DNA from: Gnetum montanum
Taxonomy: Eukaryota; Streptophyta; Gnetopsida; Gnetales; Gnetaceae
Assembly: GCA_015680685.1 (NCBI GenBank)
Contig: MNCI01038289.1
Span: 32,611 to 96,610, forward strand
Length of the DNA: 64,000 nucleotides
Direction: 5' to 3'
A model generated the notes under the pieces. That model did not search any database, was not told where the DNA came from, and saw only the letters and a program-made list of their open reading frames with translations. Shown in pieces: positions 15,101-27,100 of the stretch (its first letter is position 1; each line of letters opens with the position of its first letter). The translations under genes and the position numbers were made by a program.

Positions 15101-18100
15101 AGTTATGATCCCAGAGATTTCCTCAAGCAGAAGCTACAGTAGTTGAAGCAAGGAATAAGAGCCCAAGTCAAACAGAACACATATAGTTTCAAGATCTTGA
15201 AATAGGAACACACCCATAAGCTTCAAAAGATTTAACAATTGCAAGAGGGGCAAGAGCTTCAATTGGAGGATTTTGCAATGCTTCAAGAGCTCCACCAGCT
15301 TGATAAGGACAAGCAAATGCACTGGAAGGAGTGATCTTGCATCCAATGGTTGAAGGAGGGAGATCGTAATACCAAGTTTTTCTTTGCCACAGCCAATGTG
15401 GCTAAAAGGGCCAAGTCCATGGCACTCTTGGTTGAGGGGAATAGCTGCATTACAGATCCACTGTTTGAAAGGATAATGATGTCAATCCCTTTCTATTCTA
15501 AAGCCATGGTTATTTATAGAATGGTCTATCTATGTATCTATATTTAGTTGTATTCCTAATAAGTCTCATCAAAATGAGACAAATCCCATGATTCTCTCAT
15601 TCCATTCTTAGCATGTATTCCCGTATAAAATCCCTCCATGATATGGGATCAATAAGTGATATTTGATGCAGCAGTTTTTTTTTTTTAGTTTGTGTAGTTT
15701 TCTATTTGTGTTTTTTAAACTAGGATCTCGGGTTCCTTAGTTCTTTGAGAGAATATACAGAGGAAGCAGGATGCTTCCCCTATCTTGATCATGATACGAA
15801 AGGTTCTTACACAGGGACAACCAAAGACTTCTGCAATGCATTACTAAAGCCAAGGTCTTAGAGGCTATCTCCACAATGAGGTCTAGAAAAGCGTCGAACC
15901 CTGATAGATGGCCAGTGGAGTTCTTTGCTGAGTTTATTGAGGATCTATTCATTATGATGGATACTATGACCGCTTATTATAGGGCAACGAGAGTTTGGGG
16001 CCTAGATATAGAGGACACTTCATGCATTGTGAATCACTAGGATAATGACACCGTTTTAACCACAAAGGCCATCATTCCACAGGCTTGGGCTATTGAGAGA
16101 ACCTTACAAAGAATGAGCATGGAGCTAGGTCTAGATGTTAATTGGGCTAATTCAGCTGCCCACTTTATTTAGACAAATGCGATTATGAAGAGAGGGATCA
16201 TTACGGTGCTTAGGATTGAACAAGGGCAATAAAAACAAGTTTACTTGGGAATCCCAATGTTTGATTGGCAGCAAATTGGTGCCTGGGCTGGTTTTCTATG
16301 CAAGATTTAGGCATAGATTGGACAATGGACTTCACGTGTCTTAACTAGTAAGGGCAAAGTTCTACTGGTTGTCACCACCCTACCATCTATGGTGAGGTAT
16401 GTTGCTTCCGTGGTATCCCCACCACAGTGTGTGATTGACAAAGTTAACTAGATTATTAGGAATTTCATTTGGTCAAACGGGAAAGGAGGCCACAAAATCC
16501 ATCTAGCATGTTGGAGATTGATGCCACAATCTTTAGAGACATGTGGATTTCCCTAACCGAGGAGGCTATCTCAGAATACTTTGTGTTGTGGCAGTTTGGG
16601 AAAATCATCTTTCCTACTATCAAGGGGTTTCAAGACATGGCCTTTTTCTTCCTAAGGGAGGTTCCCAAAACATCCAACAATCTGGTCTCTCGCTCCCAGC
16701 ATCTTCCTCTCTGCCAAGCTACCACTAAGCTCATGAAATGTTTTTTCGTGCAAACTAGCAACACTTCAAAGTTGCAAGGTGCTCATTTTGCCTTTCTACA
16801 ATGTCTCAAGCTTGGTAGGCCGGTAAACCTACAAAGGTTCCTTCTAGCAACTCTCCAACAATGGTGGCAGGGAAGACATTTGGGACTTATTTAGGCGCTC
16901 TGGTGGGTAGCCAAGCCACCTAAGCTAGCACTACCTCTTGGCCCTTAGGCCCGCTCGCATCTCAAACATGTACATGTGGAGACATAATGAGAGGGTATGG
17001 GGATCTTAGCCTGCTATGGAGACCTTGCCCCCAAAGGGAACTTCAGGAGACTCATTAGCAAGTGTGGTTTAGGCACGACTGATGAAGAAGGAAGAGGAAG
17101 TTGAGTAGGAGCACTTGCTCAAATGTGAATGGGCTATGCAATAGAAGCTGGAGAACAAATTCAAGGCCGAAATATGCAGACAAATCCAAGAGACAGAAGA
17201 CCACATCCATGCAGAAGAGCATGTGTAGAGGAATCTAGAGGAGTCCACATGTTGACAAGAGGAGCAATAAAGACGTGTAGGAACAGGAGGCACAAAAACA
17301 AAAGGAAATGGAGGAGGTTGTGTAGTGGAGCATACTCGAGGAGCACCTCAAGCAAGAGATAAAGGAACAACTAAAGAAGGAGAAGGAGGAGGTGTTTAGG
17401 AAAGCCAAAGAGATCCTCAAGGAGAGAAACATGAAGGAATGCCAGGATAAGATGTTGGCCTCAAATGTGAGGATATGGTTTCACACTAGGAACTGCCCAT
17501 ACATAGTCATGGGAATTAACATAGACACCATGTGGGATTATCTTTAGAAGTACATCAAGCAAGAGTTGCATTCGATACACCACAACAAGATGCATCACTT
17601 GGCCAAGTATGAGCAAGACTAGCATGAGGGCAGATTTAAAACTTTCCAGTAGGATGCTAGGTTCCTGCCTTCTAAGATAAGATGCATAAACAAGAGAGGC
17701 ATTCCTGCTACTATAGATCTCTACCTTTTCCAGTATGACTTGTAGATTCCATTCTGGATCTTTTCTGTACTATAATTATCCGATCTTTTCTCAAAAAAAT
17801 TTATACACATTTTGTGGGGCACATTTAATTAAGGGGATTGAAAATTTTTATAAATCAATTGGAGAAATGTTTATCCTTAAAACCAATTCATCAGATTGTT
17901 AACCTTAATGAAAAGAAAAATTACTAAACTATAGTGGTTTTTTTGGTGGCAATCTTTATTGTATTCTCAATTGAGCAGATTCTAGGGAAAGCAAATCATC
18001 TACTAGATGCTCTCACAAGAGAACTAGGTGTTTTATGTTTCAGTCTATGTCTATGTCATCCTCCAAAACCAACGGCAATAGTTCACAACATGATAATAAC

Positions 18101-21100
18101 TGGAAACAATGGCCAGTGGCTTCACCACTTGATCGACTCCAATGGTGTTGACAAATTACTAACTATTTTCCTCATATTGATTCTTTTACCCATATTGGGC
18201 TCTATCCTACAATTGATTTCTTTCTCAACATGGCAGTTTGCATCAATTCTTCATTTTGATATTAGAGCACTAGGTTTGACCTTTTTTTTAACTTTTTATG
18301 AAGTTTGGTTTCATGTATTGTTTGATCTATTGTACACACCCCAAATCAAAATGTGATTACTTAAGTGTTTATTTAAAATTTTTATAATTGGAACTAAAGC
18401 AAATTATTCAAAGTATGTTCAAGCCCTTATTGAAAAGCATGTATCATGAAGACCTACATGAGAAATCAATATAGTGCTAGTTCTAGTAACCAAGAGAATG
18501 ACTCTCGTTAACATTGACATAAACCTTTACAACACTTCATTGTTTTATCACTTTACTCACTATAGCTATACAACAAAATATGTAGTCAACACTACAAATT
18601 ATAAAGAAAATCAAGTAAATGATAAAGTTGTCAAGTTACAAAAGTTTTTGAGGTGAAAGCTAACATCTTTTTATGATGCTTGGGATGGCAAGTAACTTGA
18701 ATCTCAGCTATTCTAAATGATGATTTGTTTGAACACCTATGCACAAATATCAGAGACAATTCTTCTTGTTATTTATGTTTTGACAGGTGATGCTTCAAAT
18801 GAGTGCAAAATTGAAAAAAGGAAAAAAAAAAGACAAACATCTTTAACCCCTAGACCACAAGCTTCACACCAATTATATGCTACAATGAATGCTTTGGCAA
18901 GATCACAATATCAAGGTTCAATTCAAAAGATAATAAGTATCATTCCTTCTTAGCATGCTACTAATTTTTTTTTTTTACAATGGATCAACAAATTCACTTA
19001 TGTCAAATTCTTTCGTTAAAAGATTTAAAAAATAAAATCTATCTCTTGCAATATATTGGAAAATTGGAATTAATTTTAGATTATCATAAATCCTAAAATG
19101 TTTTGTTATGTTATAGATGTCTTCATTATGAATTTGGGTTTGTATGACATGGTTTTGGTATTGGTTAGTCGGTGAAAATTTGAGGTACAAATTCATTGTG
19201 AATGGAATTGCATAAAGATTATAGTAAAGAAATAAATCAGAAAAAAAAATTTGTCAGCTTTGGGATTGCTTAAGAAATATCATTTTTGCCAAACAAATGG
19301 TGCATGACATGCAAACAGCAAAAGCAACAATTTTTCTTAGATTATATGCAACAAATAAAGACAATGATTCACACACAAAAAAGAGCATATTTGTACTATT
19401 CAACTTTATATGGATTCAAAGATGCACTTACATATGAGTTATAAGGTTTTATAATGGAAACCCTTCAAGCTAGTCTCAAGTGTATTGCCCTGAAGCAACA
19501 AATTCAAATCCTAAATTGGAGGTTGTCAATATTAGGCATTGTAATAAATGCCAAGTTCAACTTAATTGATATTAGTGTGAATTTAAAACATATTGGAAAT
19601 TTAACAACAATTAGTGATAGCTATCCTTACCTATTCACGCATTTTCAGGAATAAATGTCTTAAGGGGAAAAAGATGTAACAACACAACTTTTTTGGATTT
19701 TCATCTTAAAATGTGTGGTAATGTTTGTAAGTCTTCTTTGTTATGATGATGTGTGTGGATAGTGTTGATTTGTACAACTATCTGTAATTTTATGACTGTC
19801 ATAGATTTAAAGTATTGCTAATGTGCTTGCATTGATGATTGGTTGAACGACCAACTATTCTCCCTTGTGATTGATCTCAATTGTGCTAAATTGTGTTTTG
19901 TGTATTACTAGATGCAAAGTACCAAGTACGTACTACCCATTGACTTAGCATAGCATATTTAATAAGATGAACAAAAGGAATGCTTAGAAACAAAGTTGAA
20001 ATGTTGTATTATTTATGAGGTTGTTACTATGCTTTTATTTTTATGCGTTATATAGCCTAAGTGCCTTGAAATGATTTCTTAAACTAATTAGAATGTTTGT
20101 ATGTGAACTTTGTGTGTGAATTGATCTCATGTACTTGTTTTGATGTGTATTCACATGAGTTTTGGATATCATATCTCTAAGGGCTATTGTGCGAATTCTA
20201 ATTATTCAACAATCAAATTTGGAAAGAAAAAGGAAACAAAGATTTCTTATGTTACTCTTCAAGGATGGAAAAAGGTATATGTCAATTAGCATGAATTATT
20301 CTTTTCAATATATAAACATATGCACATGTTGTTGAGGAACTTGACCAATGAATCAAGTGGTGGGAACCTAACAAAAAATGAGTATCATTGAGACCATGGA
20401 TAATTATAAATGTCTTTAAAATTATTGAATTCTTGGGTCTTGGCTGAAATTTGGTTAATGAACCCTTCCCCTCTGAATGCTCGCAAACATTCCCACAAAC
20501 TTTAAGATGAAAATCTAAGAAAGTTGAGTCATTACATCTACTTTGAAAGACATTTTTCCCACAAACTTTAAGATGAAAATCTAAGAAAGTTGAGTCATTA
20601 CATCTAGTTTGAAAAACATTTTCTCCTGGAAATGCTTGAACAGGTGATGATAGTTGTCACTAATTGTTGTCAATTTTCCAATATGTTTCAAATCCACACT
20701 AATATCAATCAAGTTTAACTTTACATATATTATAGTGCCTACTATTGAAAACCTCAAATCTAAAATCTAAATTTGTTATATTAAGGCAACAATTGAGACT
20801 AGCTTGAAGGATTTCCATTATAAAACCTTGTAACTTATATGTAAGTGCATCTTTGAGTCTATATAAAGTTGGACAATCCAATGGTGTTTTCTCTTTGTGA
20901 ATCATTGTCTCTATTTGTTGCATATAATTTAAATAAAATTGTTGCATGTCATGCACTATTTGTTTGGCAGAAAAGATATTTCTTGAGCAATTCCAAGGTT
21001 GACAATTTTTTACAAATTTATCTCTCTATTGTAATCTCTATGCAATTTTACCTACAATGAATTTTTGCCTTAGTTTTTCACCCCCTAACCAATACCAAAA

Positions 21101-24100
21101 CCATGTCATACAAACCCAAATTCGTAGTGAAAAAAATCCATAACATAAGGCTTATTTGTATCACAAACCAACACAAAACATTTTAGGATTTTATGATCAT
21201 CTAAATCTAATTCCAATTTTCCAATATATGGTAAGAGATAAATTCTATTCTCCAAATCTTCTAATCAAAGAATCTAACATAAGTAAATTTGTTGATCAAC
21301 TTTAGAAAAAATGGTAACAGGCTAAAAAGAAATGATACTTATTGTTTTTTAAATTGAAGCTTGATATTGTGATCTACCAAAACATAACATTCATTGTAAC
21401 ATATAATTGGTGTGAAGCTTAATGTCTAGGGGCTAAAGATGTCTATCCTTTTTTTTCCCTTTTTCAGTTTTACACTCGTTTGAAGCATCACCTATCAAAC
21501 CATTAGTAACAAGAAGAACTATCTTTGATATCAGTGCACAAGAGTTCAAACAAATCATCATCTTGAACAACTAAGATTCAACTTACTTTCCATCTAAAAC
21601 ATCATAAAAAGATGTTGGCTTTCATCTCAAAAATTCCTGTAACTTGACAGCCTCATCGTTTACTTGATTTTCTTCATGATTTGTAGTGCTAGCTACATAT
21701 TTTGTTACATAGTTATAGTGAGCAATGTGACAAAACAATGAAACGATGTAAAGTTTTATGTCAATGCTAAGGAGGCTCATTCTCTTGGCTGCTAAAACTA
21801 GCACCACACTGATTCCTCATGTAGGCCTTCATGATACCTACCCTTCAATAAAGTCTTGAACACACTTTGAATAATTTGCTTTGGTTGCAATTATAAAAAT
21901 TTTAAATATGCACTTAAGCAATAACAATCTAAATTGGGGCACATACAATAGATGAAACAATGCTCAAAACCAAACTGCATAAAAACTTTTTTAAAAAGTC
22001 ATACCTAGTGTTCTCAATTCTTTGTTTCCCTAATGATGAGCTTTAAATATTGTCTTTTTATTAAAGGTTTTTGTTGTTGATTTTTGGGTTTTTGGAGACC
22101 ACATGGTCATATTCTATGTTCAATCATGGATTCCACTTTCGAGGTATCATACCCTCACTCTGCTCTCTCCATATTTCTAGGGTTGGAAGTTCCTTAGTGT
22201 CATCTACACCTACCCCCAACCCCCCTTTCCCTCTTTTCTCCATTTTTGTAGGAGGTGCCTATTGGAACCTATCCTTTTTCTATGTTATTTCCTTGTATAT
22301 AAATCCTGATCTTTTCTCAGAAAGAAAAAAGAAAGAAAGAAAGCAAGCAAGCAAAAAGAAAAGGCATTAATAATAAGAGAGAATAGGCATTATAGCAGGA
22401 GAACTCCAATACGGTGAAAAATGTAGGTACCCCAAAGAAAGGAAGGTTGTTTGGCAAGAGTCTCAACTGAAGATGGCAATGTCACCCATAACAAAGGTTC
22501 AGGCAATGCCTACCTCCTCTCTAGAGGATTCATCAACCAAGGAGGATCCCACAACAAAGGTTAAGACTAGAAGCCAAGCAAGCATTAAATTGCAAGGATA
22601 CAATACAAAAGCCTCAAGGAGCATAGGCAAGCCACCCAATTATGAGTTAAAAAACCAAAAGACCAGGGAAAATATTCAAAATTGTACATTGCATACAATC
22701 AAAGATTTCTAAATGCAAGCCAAGAAAACCTCTTATAAAAAATGATCATCCACTCATGCATTTGTAGGGATTTAAGAAGCCATACAAACTAAGGTCCGTA
22801 AGGGATTTCATCAAGGAATCATAAGTTGCTATCATTCTACTCTCAGAAATAAAGCTTTGACAAAAGGAATTTTGGGAACAACCAAGTGTCTACCACTAGC
22901 ACAAGGGCCAAGCTTACTATTCTATATTTTATGGCATTTTCCCTTATTGCCTTTAAAATGTAGTTCATTATAGTGGAACTAGCCAATAAGAGAATGGTCA
23001 TCACCATGTGAGTAAAGTGAAATCAAATTGTCTTTTACATGAGTTATCTCAGTTCTTTTTAGTTTACAATCCTAAAAGGATCATCACCTAAAGCCTTACT
23101 GGTCATCCCACCAAGCAAAGTCCCATAGAAGTCTAACCTCTTGGAGTGGTTGCACCCAAGCTCAAACCCACGTCTTCAAACTTCAAAAACAAGCACTTTA
23201 CCATTACTTCAAATGATGGTCCATCAAAGGATCATCACCTGGAGCTACAATGCTCATCACATTAAGCAAGGTCGATGGATTAGCAAAAGCCTAACCTATT
23301 TAAGTGGCTATGCCCAAGCTTGAACCCAAATCTTCTAGCTTAAGAAACAAGCACCTTACAATGATTACAATCACCATCTTCTTCTTTTTTTGTGTTATGT
23401 TACTACAATTTTAAATGTAGAATTTCTATTGTTCCATGACTTGGAATAATAGTTAGTTTGGTATCATCGCCAGACTCTTTTCTTTATGCAATAAATTTTC
23501 TGTCCAAGAAGGTGCTTGCAAGGAAAACTCATGATGAGCTCTTAAAAAATTGATATTGAACATTTCAATGATCTTAACTATTAACTCTAAAAGGGCAAAA
23601 TAAAATATTTCTTATTGACAAAGATCAACAAGTTGACATGACCAAAGTCAAGCTAGATAAGTTGTCTGATGAAGATTAAAGTAAATTGAACTTAAAAGTG
23701 ATAAGTAGAATTGGTTTATAACTCTCAAATTTAATTTTGCTAAATGTTTCTCATGTGTCTTCCACAAACAGAATATGGGATAAATTGCAATCATTATATT
23801 AGTCAAAAACTTACTTTTTTGAAGCATTTGTACAAATTTAAAATGTCTAATCGTATATCCATGATGGAGCGCCTAAATACTTTGCAAACTCATTAGTAAT
23901 TGGATTTTGTGGAAGTAAATGTAGATGAAAAAGATTATTGCATTATGTTTTTTAACACACTACCAAAATCATGGAGGAATTGTGACCAATTATAGAGGAA
24001 TTTTGTGCTCACTATAAGTAATACATTTACTAGTTTCAAATTGGAATGTGTTATTAGTTAGCTTTTATCTAAGGAAGTTCATAGGAAAACATTTGTCACT

Positions 24101-27100
24101 CCACAAAGTGGTGTATTGCTTGTGACAAAATGGTGTACTGATGTGAAACCAAAGTTTCTAAAAAAAATCTTAATTTAAACCTGAATCCCAAAAATCCTTG
24201 AAAAGGTTTTTCTTTTAAAAAAAAAAAAAGAAAATATTGGAATTGTATTATACTACAAGACCTTCTTGGATATTGTGGGGCCCAATATTCTAGACACCTT
24301 CAATCTAATGTTGGCCAAGAAGCAAGTTTGCCGGGAGCTTAACTGCTCCCGAATTGTGTGCATTCCCAAACATGCAGACGCGTCTCTCCTGGAACATTTT
24401 TGACCCATTGGGGTTTGCAACGTCCTGATCCGAATTTTCTCTAAGATGATCGTACGCAGACTTGCTCCTCTGATGCCCAAACTAGTGGGGGTCAATCAGA
24501 CGGGGTTTGTGCAAGGTTGGACCTTGCAAAACCAAATTCTCCTAATGCAAGAGATGTTCCGCTCTTGCTGTCTTTCAAAGTTCCTTGGGTTGTGTTTAAA
24601 ACTAGACATCACTAAGGCCTTCGATACACTCAGTTGGGAGGCCCTAGCCATCATTATGCAGAAAAAAGGATTTGACCCAAGTTTTATTCAACTTTGCATT
24701 CACCTACAATCCTCGACTGGCTTCTCTTTCGACATTGGATGGGGGGGTGTGGGATTATGGGGCTCTCATCACTTGGTAGGGGATTACAGCAAGGGGACCC
24801 ACTCTCGCCGTTACTCTTTATTATTGCTATGGACCTTCTGCAAAGCGGCGGGTGTCAGGGGCCTGGAAATCGCAGGAGTAGAATGTTTGGCTGAACATTA
24901 CGCTAATGACACGATGCTGATCAGTCGGGCTGGGGTCCCACAAGCACGTGGCATTAATTTGACGCTTTCTTGGATGGCAGCCGAGCTTGGCCTAGTAATT
25001 AACCGAGCAAAGTCAACGGCCCACTTTCTAAACGTGGACACTTAAGTGAAAAATCGAGTATCGCAAATCCTAAACGTCCCATCTAGAACAATCAGGGATA
25101 CATACGTGGGCATCCCGCTATTCCATTGGGGTCAATGTATGTCATGGGGGATGTTGTTAGAAAAAATTGAGAACCAGGTCAGAAACTGGGCAAACCGTTT
25201 TCTAACTTGAAAGGGGAGATTGGTGCTAGCCTCAGGGGTGTTGATGGCAATGACTCGCTTTGTGGCCCTTGTGGCCACCCCCCCCCCCCCCCCCCCCCCC
25301 NCATCCGCCACTTCATTTGGTCAGGGGGCAAAGGGGAATGCAAATTGCACCTAGCCAACTGGGACCGAATGGCACATCCCTGACCTATGGGGGGGTTTGG
25401 GGATTTCAAAATTTGAGGACAAACTGACGTTGGGTCAGCAACGATTACTACTTCATTTCACCCGCCAAATCGGTGAGACGACCCAGTGGGTCAAAATCAT
25501 GAATGCCAAGTACGTATAGTGGCAGGTGAGAACACAGGACTCGAGGCCCTGGCGAACACTCTACAACCATGCACTGTAAATGTAGACGCGGGGATGGTTG
25601 GATTTCGAGCTGCGCCACCTGCTGTCAGCCATGTACCCGCCAATGTCAGGGTGGAATCGGATATGGTAGGGATGATTGCCCAAGAAAATCAAAGTTTTCT
25701 TGTGGATGATGGAGAGCAACACGCTGCCAGTACGATCAAATTTACAAAGGCAAGGCCTCGATCTTGACGGCAACTGCCCACTGTGCGACATTGCACCTGA
25801 AACTATCTCGCACTTCACCTTCCAATGCACCTATATGTGCGCCCCATGGCAAGCAACAGGTTGGACTCCCCCGATAACACTAATAGGCGACTCCCGAGCC
25901 ACATTACTTTTATGGGTGGTGTGGAAAATATGCAACCACAAAATCTTTCAANNNNNNNNNNNNNNNNNNNNNNNNNNNNNNNNNNNNNNNNNNNNNNNNN
26001 NNNNNNNNNNNNNNNNNNNNNNNNNNNNNNNNNNNNNNNNNNNNNNNNNNNNNNNNNNNNNNNNNNNNNNNNNNNNTCCTGCAAGTGATCTCGCGTGTCA
26101 TGGCTACATGGAGGGAAATTGAAACAACGATGGGGGTTACACCAACCTATGAGCCTAACTGTGCGACGTTCCAAGACAACGAGGAATTATGGGGAATGGT
26201 GGAACAGTGCAACTGGAATAACGTCCTACCACGACTGGTGGGAGACCTTGCCCTCCCGAACAATGCTTTCTTTTCCAACTAGCGGGAGGACCGCACCTTT
26301 TTCCGGGGTACTGAAGTCATCACAAAATCCACGATTGCCAGGTGTCTAGAGGCCCAAGCAGAGGGTGAAATCATCCTGCCCACCACGTGCGGGTTGCAGG
26401 ATGCTAACTTGTTTTTCACAGGACTAGTGCCACGTGCGTAGAGTAGACAGGTTCCCAAATCCTCCCTACGACCTGTCTGGGCTCAGGTTGCTAATTTGGT
26501 GGACCGTTTCTTCGTGCAATCTAGAAATGGGTCCAAGCTCCAGGGCATTTATTTTGCCTTCCTCAAATGCCTGAAGCTAGGGATTAGGGTTAACTTACCC
26601 TAATTTTTTCTCGTGGCCTTACAACAATAGAAGCAAGGCCACCACTCTGGGCTTATTTTAGCCCTATGGTGGGGGCCAATGGGGGTGCGGCCTTAGGAGG
26701 AGCCAAGGCCCTCCCCCCCCCCCTTTGGGGTCTTCTTCGCATGGGCCCTCCCTTTCGGCCCATCCTAGGGCTTCGAGGATTGGACCTACAGTGACTTACT
26801 CCAAAAGGGGGAGCGACCATCAGGGGCCACAAACCTCCAACCCCATGGCAGTGTCGGATGTCTCCCCACATGGGGCATCAGATCACCAAGAGAGTCGAGA
26901 TGAGGACCTGCGCCGTGCGACAGCGGAGGCAACAGCCGCTGTGCACGATGAGGAACGTCGAGAGTGGGAGGCCAAATGGGACAAAGCCCTCACACTTGCA
27001 CATATAGAGTTGGAGACCCGTTTCCAAGAGCGAGAACAGGAGCTAATCCGACAGCAAGCCTTGTTGGTGGAGGCTACCTAGGCCCGGCTGGTGGATGAGA

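Larger units (their letters stand above)
12798..17801 (+). mobile_element. L1-like LINE, copy 1 (decayed, nearly full length)
   Basis: The order of parts is an ORF1-like region ending near [11 protein letters not shown] (about 13935), an endonuclease domain at about 14400-15040, and RT pieces at 15340-15500 and 15740-16180. Post-RT sequence at 16230-16560 has YLGIPMF and [10 protein letters not shown] coiled-coil-rich extra region follows at 16560-17740, then the 3' end CCGATCTTTTCTC plus A7. Many stops and frameshifts are present, and much of the RT between the fingers and the ANDT box is deleted. Possible target repeats are TATACATAATATTGTG (12782) and TATACACATTTTGTG (17802), with one gap. 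It is an L1-type non-LTR element, not functional. Confidence 0.75.
18258..22024. repeat. Large inverted repeat (arms of about 1.5 kb) from an LTR element 3' end
   Basis: 18258-19730 and 20491-22024 are diverged reverse complements along their length. Examples are the reading GNPSSLVST-type codons near 19460 against 20800, and [17 protein letters not shown] at 18590-18650 against [17 protein letters not shown] on the minus strand at 21620-21670. Both arms encode related protein in the outward-to-inward sense. The left arm runs into a purine tract (AAGGGGAAAAAGA, 19661-19674) and then TGTAACAACAC, as a PPT followed by a 3' LTR. The spacer of about 760 bp is the rest of that LTR plus an R1 fragment. 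The protein does not match pol domains I know. Confidence 0.7.

Noticed and set aside
16469-16894. A 141-codon plus-strand protein as an independent gene
   Set aside because: Its second half matches the LINE copy 2 extra region, so it is part of LINE copy 1.
25676-26174. Long frames crossing the N gap
   Set aside because: They are open only because N is read as X; only the zf-RVT part before 25951 is real sequence.
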